Of a stretch of 64,000 nucleotides of DNA, positions 18,901 to 26,047 are shown piece by piece. Positions within the stretch are counted from its first letter, which is position 1, and the number at the start of each line of letters is the position of its first letter. Source of the DNA: Bacteroidales bacterium (lineage in GTDB: Bacteria > Bacteroidota > Bacteroidia > Bacteroidales > UBA932). The notes beneath the pieces are model-generated. The model had not been told where the DNA came from. It did not search any database and worked only from the letters and a program-made list of their open reading frames with translations. The DNA lies in the NCBI GenBank assembly GCA_017447265.1, contig JAFSOA010000005.1, positions 62,001 through 126,000 on the forward strand. Direction: 5' to 3'. The translations under genes and the position numbers were made by a program.

Positions 18901-19196
18901 ACCTGAAGGTCAACACGCAGGAGTTCCTGGAAATTTGCTCGGAGGTGTTCACCGAGTGGATCCCGCAGCTGAAGGGCATGAGTTTCCAGGCCACCTGGTG
19001 CGGCTACTACACGGAGCCGCGCTACATCATCGACCCGGCACTGGGCCTCTTCGTGGGCATGCGCGGCCACGGCTTCATGCTGTCGCAGTACATCGCCAAG
19101 CTTTACGTCGACGCGCTGCTGGGCCGCGAGGTCCCGGATTATTTCCGCGACTTGGCCCTCGGCGGCCCCGGATTGTCGGAACAGGCGTTCAAATAA
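15945..19196 (+). CDS. five-domain fused FAD/Fe-S amine or amino-acid dehydrogenase (HcnABC / D-proline-dehydrogenase-like)
   Basis: A 1083-residue protein. Domains in order: a [2Fe-2S] domain with C60, C65, C68, C80 (CX4CX2CX11C); an FAD/NAD(P) disulfide-reductase-like domain (IIGAGPAGLA at 121-130 and a second Rossmann VGAGNIG near 275); a ferredoxin-like 4Fe-4S segment from about 463 (CLYGFACNPC, then CIGCMECVAHCPG from 497); a BFD-like [2Fe-2S] domain (CHCEDVRL from 612, GPCRGTRC); and a DAO-type FAD oxidoreductase from about 710 (FVAGGGMAGTALF). Elsewhere these parts are separate subunits, as in hydrogen cyanide synthase HcnABC and dye-linked proline or octopine dehydrogenases. Role inferred: oxidation of an amino or imino acid, with electrons passed to a quinone or carrier. 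The nearby pruA makes proline or a related imino acid attractive but unproven. No membrane segment is evident. Confidence 0.85.
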   Translation: MYKIASHPILEIPQEDLHEFIFEGRPVQGQKGQTIAAALHQAGFPVHHHSLKDRKRTMECGIGKCGACEMLVDGHIRRICITKVDGVREVCRVGKESFTSVDSSTTRQSDTKKVYRTAVAIIGAGPAGLAVREELNKAGIDCLVLDNNDSIGGQFQMQTHQFFFFEKEQKFGGMRGFDIARTLAGDSHEGIMLNCVVWDILEGKRLAVKNVVSQEIFYVDAQQLVVAAGALPFMPAFKNDDLPGVFTAAVVQRMMNKEFTLLGKNILTVGAGNIGYLTSYQAMQAGAHVKAIIEAMPQEGGFPVQANRLRRLGVPIMTGYTLVEAIPNEDWSGVTGAIIAKCENFKAIPGTEVRIDGIDCINICTGLLPDSQLLRKGAEVFGRACHGVGDAVRIGEGTSAVLRGRQCAYEIQMELGRRIDYNAYLTISKEYIDSQQRPHRVLAEPRIPTPERRRKGGFVVADCLYGFACNPCSFSCKQGAITKSSTSVTPTIDYDKCIGCMECVAHCPGLAIFGYRPDRRELFLPIEFNVEKGAEVFLVDDNGRKVGEGTVQRIIAKPNKTNIAVVKAEKLYDEAGGDDALLAARGFIVKTQYPEPLEMTPTELNDDFTYICHCEDVRLRDLLALLKGRTSITAQELKHISRLGMGPCRGTRCLPRAKQALRAYGIEITGDFTPRGPMANLVEIGNVINPGRKIELITNPKCTDVEIHRVGAFVAGGGMAGTALFRYLAEAGFKPVLVNNEHGSSWRCIAGGRPAFSLPALADIATHNLEIFREVQGLRNIDLKMTRYVNFVHDDATYRSLDASRAWSNAYMVDKKDFAKEISPYINPSLDLYSHALISLDCWQATPGKTIDTVRQLGIKAGGRVFEDTEVIHVEKNGGLYRVTVRDRAGRYVRYETEIFVNAMGAGAEHFARELGIETGLYPVRHQAFITKRLPLIGKDGDSLDMLIDRRHYKGFSAVYGQQLAETGQIIGCASPAQDATDAGKNLKVNTQEFLEICSEVFTEWIPQLKGMSFQATWCGYYTEPRYIIDPALGLFVGMRGHGFMLSQYIAKLYVDALLGREVPDYFRDLALGGPGLSEQAFK

Positions 19197-19212
19197 GCCC
19201 CTGCTCCAGCTG

Positions 19213-19244
19213 CCGTCCTCACCAGAGGTATGATTTGAGGATGG
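19213..19244. repeat. 32-bp palindromic repeat, copy 2
   Basis: Begins CCGTCCTCACCAGAGG and ends TGAGGATGG. Same family as 11990-12021 (inverted) and 19264-19295. It lies between the convergent dehydrogenase and rfbD genes. Confidence 0.8.
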
Positions 19245-19263
19245 ACGGCCGAAAAACGGGCTG

Positions 19264-19295
19264 CCGTCCTCACAGAAGGCCTGATTTGAGGACGG
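19264..19295. repeat. 32-bp palindromic repeat, copy 3
   Basis: Begins CCGTCCTCACAG and ends TGAGGACGG. It starts 51 bases after copy 2 in direct orientation. The 51-base period is close to the 52-base period of the unrelated pair at 3206-3290. Confidence 0.8.
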
Positions 19296-19333
19296 GGTGC
19301 GGCGGCCGCGCTAAAGCGGGAAGTGCTGCCAGT

Positions 19334-20200
19334 TTACAGCCGTTTGAGGCAGTCTCTCAGGGAGTCCTCCCAGGGCCGGAGCTGGATGCCGAAGTCGCGG
19401 ACGATTTTTGCTTTGGACATCGTGGAATGGGCGGGACGGACGGCGGGGGAAGGGTATTCCGCCGTGGTGATGGGCCGTATCCGGCAGGGAAGGCCCGCTT
19501 CACGCATGATGGTGGCGGCGAAGTCCGCCCAGGAGCAGACGCCGTCGTTGGTGAAATGATAGATTTCGCCATGGCGCTGGCCGATTTGCGGGAGGAGCGC
19601 CAGGATGGTTTCAGCCAGGTCGCGGGCGTAAGTCGGAGAGCCGACCTGGTCGCAGACAACGCCCAGTTCCGGCTTTTCGGCACCGAGGCGCAGCATGGTC
19701 TTGACGAAATTGTTGCCGAAAGGGGAATAAAGCCAGGAGGTGCGGATGATGAGGCCGCGGCAGCCGCTGCGGCGTACGGCATCTTCGCCGTCGCGCTTGC
19801 TCCGGCCATAGGCCGACAGCGGATGCCGCCGGTCGGTCTCCCGGTAGCCGGAAGATTTCCGTCCATCGAACACATATTCGGTGGAAATGTGGACCAAGGC
19901 GGCGCCGTGGCGGAGAGCGGCGCGGGCCAGGACGCCGGGGCCCGTGGCATTGATGAAGTTGCACAGGCCGGTTTCGCTTTCAGCTGCATTTACATTGGTG
20001 TAGGCGGCACAGTTGATGACGGCGCCGATGTCCTCTCCGGCAAGCATCCGGTCGGCGGCGCGGCGGTCGCAGATATCGAGTTTGCGCACCGGGCCGTCGG
20101 AACGGAGGTCGGTGAAAATGAAATCCGGCTGTCCCTCCGTCAGCAGGCGGAGTTCGGTGCCGAGTTGCCCGAAGGCGCCGGTAACCAGTACTTTCTTCAT
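19334..20200 (-). CDS. rfbD: dTDP-4-dehydrorhamnose reductase
   Basis: A 288-residue short-chain reductase. NAD(P) motif GAFGQLGTEL (residues 8-17), CAAYTNVNAAE, STEYVFDG and the catalytic YGRSK (Tyr-X3-Lys). The late region SPTYARDLAE is typical of RmlD. It reduces the keto sugar to dTDP-L-rhamnose. It converges on the dehydrogenase gene across the repeat pair at 19213-19295. Confidence 0.94.
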   Translation of the reverse strand: MKKVLVTGAFGQLGTELRLLTEGQPDFIFTDLRSDGPVRKLDICDRRAADRMLAGEDIGAVINCAAYTNVNAAESETGLCNFINATGPGVLARAALRHGAALVHISTEYVFDGRKSSGYRETDRRHPLSAYGRSKRDGEDAVRRSGCRGLIIRTSWLYSPFGNNFVKTMLRLGAEKPELGVVCDQVGSPTYARDLAETILALLPQIGQRHGEIYHFTNDGVCSWADFAATIMREAGLPCRIRPITTAEYPSPAVRPAHSTMSKAKIVRDFGIQLRPWEDSLRDCLKRL

Positions 20201-20220
20201 CGTTACACGAAAAATTTGTG

Positions 20221-20228
20221 CAAAGATA
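20221..20228 (-). promoter_or_regulatory. -7 box for rfbD
   Basis: TATCTTTG on the minus strand, 20 bases before the rfbD ATG. Confidence 0.55.
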
Positions 20229-20241
20229 AAAATTAAGTAAG

Positions 20242-20249
20242 TATCTTTG
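20242..20249 (+). promoter_or_regulatory. -7 box for the DUF4290-ftsK unit
   Basis: TATCTTTG, 28 bases before ATG 20278. A TTTG lies 23 bases upstream (20215-20218), slightly longer than the usual spacing. Confidence 0.55.
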
Positions 20250-20277
20250 TAAGTTAAATTAAGGTAAAACCGCTACT

Positions 20278-20919
20278 ATGGATTACAATACGCAGCGCGA
20301 GAAGCTGATCCTGCCTGAATACGGCCGGAACGTGCAGAAGATGATCGAACAGGTAAAAGCCATCGAAGACAAGGAGAAACGCAGTGAACAGATGCGTGCC
20401 GTGGTGCAGGTGATGGGCATCCTGAATCCCCAGATCCGCGAGCTGAACGACTATAAACACAAACTCTGGGACCACGCCCATGTGATCGGCGGCTTCGAGC
20501 TCGACATCGACGCGCCGTACCCCGCACCGACGCCCCAGCAGTTCGAAGAGCGTCCCGATGTGATCAAACTTCCCGAAAAGCCCGTCAAGGCCGCGTGCTA
20601 CGGCCGCAACATCGAGAGCATGATCGACCTGATCGCCGACCGCGAGGACGACGACATCAAGAAAGAGATGATCCGCACGCTGGCCATCTACATGCGTCAG
20701 CAATACCTCATCTGGAACAAGGACAACGTGGCCGAAGAGACCATCTTCGCCGACATCGAGCGCCTTTCCGAAGGCAGGCTCAAAGTGCCCGGTGACATCC
20801 ATCTCGGCGCTATCTCCCAGAATGCCAGCTTCGCCCGCCCGGGCATCAGCGTGGGCAGCCAGAACGGCGGCAACTACGGCGGCAACAAGAAGAACCGCAA
20901 CTGGAAACGGAAGAAATAA
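20278..20919 (+). CDS. DUF4290 family protein
   Basis: A 213-residue cytosolic protein beginning MDYNTQREKLILPEYGRNVQ, a signature of the Bacteroidetes-specific DUF4290 family. It is helical with conserved YGRN segments in both halves (near residues 15 and 105). The last 30 residues are glycine/asparagine-rich and end in a basic cluster (NRNWKRKK). No enzymatic motif is seen. It lies just upstream of ftsK (9-base gap), so a cell-cycle or nucleic-acid link is possible but not shown. Confidence 0.8.
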   Translation: MDYNTQREKLILPEYGRNVQKMIEQVKAIEDKEKRSEQMRAVVQVMGILNPQIRELNDYKHKLWDHAHVIGGFELDIDAPYPAPTPQQFEERPDVIKLPEKPVKAACYGRNIESMIDLIADREDDDIKKEMIRTLAIYMRQQYLIWNKDNVAEETIFADIERLSEGRLKVPGDIHLGAISQNASFARPGISVGSQNGGNYGGNKKNRNWKRKK

Positions 20920-20928
20920 ACGAGATAC

Positions 20929-23445
<2,517 letters not shown>

Positions 23446-23458
23446 GATTGAAGGAGCC

Positions 23459-23884
23459 ATGAAACGCTTTCTCTTCCTGTTGACCCTCCTGCTTTGCACC
23501 GCCGCCGGCGCGCAGCAACGCTTTTCCTGCCGCTTCACGATGGTGGACAACACCACAGGCAAGACCATTGCCGCTGGGACGGGCTATGTACAGGACGACT
23601 GCTACCGCCTGGAGACCGACTGGATGCGGGTGTGGTGCAACGGCAAGGACCGCTGGATCTTCTCTTCGCGCAGCGACGAGCTGGTCATCGAGCCGAACGA
23701 CGTGTCTTTCCTGAAAGACATCGACATCACGCGCCGGTCCGGCGGGAAGACGGTGGTGACCTACGAAAACTATACGATCACGCTGACGGACATCCAGGAG
23801 AAGGCCGAACCCTGGTCGGGCACCTTCTTCATCATCGACCCCGAACTCTTCGGGGACGACACCATCATAACAGACCTGCGCTGA
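23459..23884 (+). CDS. LolA-like periplasmic protein, short
   Basis: A 141-residue protein with a signal peptide (residues 1-18, ending AGAQ). The core GTGYVQDDCYRLETDWMRVW then CNGKDRWIFSSRSDELVIE resembles the strand pattern of LolA-type lipoprotein carriers, which commonly follow ftsK in Bacteroidetes. It is shorter than usual LolA proteins (about 200 residues), so part of the fold may be reduced. It probably shares the ftsK transcript (13-base gap). Its last 20 bases overlap the end of the convergent NUDIX gene. Confidence 0.6.
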   Translation: MKRFLFLLTLLLCTAAGAQQRFSCRFTMVDNTTGKTIAAGTGYVQDDCYRLETDWMRVWCNGKDRWIFSSRSDELVIEPNDVSFLKDIDITRRSGGKTVVTYENYTITLTDIQEKAEPWSGTFFIIDPELFGDDTIITDLR

Positions 23885-24341
23885 CGAAGACTTCGACGAT
23901 CGAGGGATAAGTGCCTTCCAGGTATTCCGGAAGGCGCTCTCTGGCTACCCATTCCGCCCGGGAGATGTCCTCTTCCTGCTGGGGCAGGAGCGGTTCTTCG
24001 CGCTCGTCGTACATGGCGTACCAATACGTGTGCTTGAGGATCTTCTGCCCGAAAAGCTGGTAGGTGTGATGGGTGATGCAGAGACGCTCCCTGAGCTGGA
24101 GATTGTGCAGGCCGGTTTCTTCTTCCACCTCGCGCAGGGCGCAGGTTTCGATGGATTCGCCGGGCTCCTGCTTTCCTTTGGGCAGGTCCCATACGTCGTG
24201 CCGGAAGATGAGCAGGTACTTGCCCTCCCGGTTCCGGACGAGTCCGCCGCCGGCAGGCACTTCCACGAAGTGGGAACAGAATTCTTCGAACTGGGCGTCA
24301 TCGACGGTGATATGGTCGCGCTCGAAATAGACGGTCTGCAT
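23865..24341 (-). CDS. NUDIX hydrolase
   Basis: A 158-residue protein with a full Nudix box, GX5EX7REVEEETGL (from GKQEPGE onward), near residues 56-78. This binds metal and hydrolyses a nucleoside-diphosphate linkage. The N-terminal 30 residues are a small leader domain typical of Bacteroidetes homologues. Substrate unknown. It is divergent from the RsmF-like gene, and its 3' end overlaps the LolA-like gene tail-to-tail. Confidence 0.88.
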   Translation of the reverse strand: MQTVYFERDHITVDDAQFEEFCSHFVEVPAGGGLVRNREGKYLLIFRHDVWDLPKGKQEPGESIETCALREVEEETGLHNLQLRERLCITHHTYQLFGQKILKHTYWYAMYDEREEPLLPQQEEDISRAEWVARERLPEYLEGTYPSIVEVFVSAGLL

Positions 24342-24348
24342 TTTTTGC

Positions 24349-24356
24349 TATCTTTG
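24349..24356 (+). promoter_or_regulatory. -7 box for the RsmF-like gene
   Basis: TATCTTTG, 26 bases upstream of the GTG start at 24383. Confidence 0.55.
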
Positions 24357-24374
24357 TAAGGATAAAAGCGACTG

Positions 24375-24382
24375 CAAAAGTA
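24375..24382 (-). promoter_or_regulatory. -7 box for the NUDIX gene
   Basis: TACTTTTG on the minus strand, 33 bases before ATG 24341. The two divergent promoters overlap, so they may interfere with each other. Confidence 0.45.
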
Positions 24383-25744
24383 GTGTTTCCTTCGGAATTT
24401 ATCAACGAAATGCGCGATTCTCTGGGGGCGGAGCGGGCGGAGTGTGTGCTGTCGGCGCTGGCTGCCGAGCCGGAAGTCTCCGTGCGCGTCAACCCTTTCA
24501 AACTGTCGCTCGCGGCGTTACGCGCGCATTTCGGGGCGCTGGCCGGCGACCCGGTCCCCTGGGCTTCGGAAGAAGCATTCTATCTGCGTGAGCGGCCTTC
24601 GTTCACGCTCGACCCGCTCTTTCATGCGGGGGCGTACTATGTGCAGGAGGCTTCGTCGATGTACGTGGGCGTGCTGTTCGAGCGCGCGAAGGCGGCGCTG
24701 GGCGCTGATGCGCTTTCCGGCGGCTCCGCCGGCCTGCGGGTGCTGGACCTCTGTGCGGCACCGGGCGGCAAGACCACGCAGCTGCTCTCGCACCTCGATG
24801 CCGGCTCGCTGCTGGTGGCCAACGAGATTGTGCCGGCACGCGCTACGGTGCTGGCGGAGAATGTGGCCCGCTGGGGCTGCGTCCATGTGGCCGTGACTTC
24901 CTCCGACCCGGCTGCTTTCACGCCGCTGCGCGGATTCTTCGACCTGGCGGTAGTCGACGCACCCTGCTCGGGCGAGGGGATGTTCCGCAAGGACGAGCGC
25001 GCCGTGGCGGAATGGTCGCCTGCGACCGTGCGTCTCTGTGCAGCCCGGCAGCGCCGTATCCTCGGCGATGTCTGGCCTGCGCTGGCACCGGGCGGCTACC
25101 TGATCTATTCGACCTGTACCTTCAACCGTGCTGAGGATGAAGAGAATGTGGAATGGATCTGCCGCGAGCTGGGCGGGGAATGCCTGGAGCAGCGGCACTT
25201 CTATCCCGGTGAGGAGCGGGGAGAGGGATTTTTCGCGGCGCTGATCCGGAAAGAAGGGTCCTATGTGGGGGGTCCGGCCGCCACGCCCGGGCTGACGTTC
25301 CTCGAAAAAGGCAATCTGGTGAAGGCGTTTCCGGCGGCTTTCGTCCGCGACTTGGCCCGGCTGGAGAAATCGCTGAAAGTCATTGCCTCCGGCGTTGCCG
25401 TCGCCACGCGGAAAGGCCGCGACCTGATACCGGAGGCTGACTTTGCCCTGGCGGTTGCGGACGTTCGCTCCGCTTCGCTCTGGTATCTCGTTCCGGAAGC
25501 CGAAAAAGGCTCCCGGAACGAGATACCACCCGCTTCGCTTCGCGAACTTTCATTCGTATGCATAGAAGTCACTCGTGAAGAGGCCCTGAAGTTTCTGTCC
25601 CGCGACGCCGTCGCGTTTCCCGATGCGCCGCGCGGCTATCTCCTCCTGACCTGCGAGGGCCTCGGCCTCGGCTTCGTCAAAAATCTGGGCAACCGCACGA
25701 ATTCCCTGCTGCCGCCCGCCCGCCGTATCCGCCAACGAATCTGA
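24383..25744 (+). CDS. 16S rRNA m5C methyltransferase, RsmF/NOL1-Nop2-Sun family
   Basis: A 453-residue protein. The AdoMet-binding motif is LDLCAAPGGKTTQL. The two cysteines of the family are in VDAPCSGEGMFRKDE and YSTCTFNRAEDEEN (catalytic). The C-terminal third is the RsmF-type PUA-like region. The GTG at 24383 is chosen because FPSEFINEMRDSLG matches the family N-terminus; the ATG at 24410 would cut it. Residues about 361-388 (LWYLVPEAEKGSRNEIPPAS region) are encoded by an 85-base palindrome that looks like an inserted repeat kept in frame. Confidence 0.88.
   Translation: MFPSEFINEMRDSLGAERAECVLSALAAEPEVSVRVNPFKLSLAALRAHFGALAGDPVPWASEEAFYLRERPSFTLDPLFHAGAYYVQEASSMYVGVLFERAKAALGADALSGGSAGLRVLDLCAAPGGKTTQLLSHLDAGSLLVANEIVPARATVLAENVARWGCVHVAVTSSDPAAFTPLRGFFDLAVVDAPCSGEGMFRKDERAVAEWSPATVRLCAARQRRILGDVWPALAPGGYLIYSTCTFNRAEDEENVEWICRELGGECLEQRHFYPGEERGEGFFAALIRKEGSYVGGPAATPGLTFLEKGNLVKAFPAAFVRDLARLEKSLKVIASGVAVATRKGRDLIPEADFALAVADVRSASLWYLVPEAEKGSRNEIPPASLRELSFVCIEVTREEALKFLSRDAVAFPDAPRGYLLLTCEGLGLGFVKNLGNRTNSLLPPARRIRQRI
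25463..25547. repeat. 85-bp palindromic element in frame inside the RsmF-like gene
   Basis: The outer arms GTTCGC/GCGAAC frame CGCTTCGC-type ends. The inner stem is 16 perfect bases (25481-25496 with 25513-25528), extended by AGCC/GGCT past one mismatch, around a short A-rich loop. The same plan (CGCTTCGC, TCTGGT, variable stem, A-rich loop, ACCACCCGC, CTTCGCG) is seen at 34473-34552, and its outer part at 9387-9430. Confidence 0.8.
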
Positions 25745-25940
25745 TTCGGGCAAGATCCCAAAGCATCACGGGCAAGGTCTCTTTTTTTCGTGGAGATCTT
25801 GCCCGGCTATTATTGGCCGTACCTATCTGGAAGCCAATTTAGGCGGGCAAGGTCCGGCCGACTAAAAGAGACCTTGCTCGTTCGGCCGCCTGACCTTGCC
25901 CGATAATTTCATAGGGCGACTCCCTGCCGGGAAGCCGCCC
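25745..25940. repeat. cluster of GGGCAAGGTC inverted repeats between rsmF-like gene and uvrD
   Basis: Hairpin 1: CGGGCAAGGTCTC (25769-25781) with GAGATCTTGCCCG (25793-25805), one G-T pair, T-rich loop. Hairpin 2: CGGGCAAGGTC (25844-25854) with GACCTTGCCCG (25892-25902), extended by CGGCCG on both sides. A further reverse copy lies around 25869-25880. A third small stem is TAGGGCG (25912-25918) with CGCCCTA (25936-25942). No gene is seen in this interval. Confidence 0.75.
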
Positions 25941-25969
25941 TACTACTAACCTAAACTTAAACTTAAACT

Positions 25970-25990
25970 ATGAAAAACTTCGATGTTTAA
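25970..25990 (+). other. possible six-residue mini-ORF (MKNFDV) after TAAACT repeats
   Basis: ATG to TAA encoding MKNFDV, preceded by three TAAACT-like steps (25951-25970) and followed by a large imperfect stem (25975-26047). It resembles an attenuator leader, but no plus-strand gene follows, because uvrD converges here. Translation is not shown. Confidence 0.25.
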
Positions 25991-26047
25991 AATAGCAAAA
26001 CCTATGCCGTTTTTGGCGCTTGTCATAGGTTAAACTATGCGAAGTTT
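25975..26047. terminator. large imperfect inverted repeat at the 3' end of uvrD
   Basis: Paired blocks: AAACTTCG (25975-25982) with CGAAGTTT (26040-26047), GTTTAA with TTAAAC, and ACCTATG with CATAGGT. There is an extra AT-rich segment in the left arm and a CCG-TTTTT-GGC tip. The right arm encodes the last residues of UvrD (FAKLRIV). It could end uvrD transcripts or be a repeat element. Confidence 0.5.
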
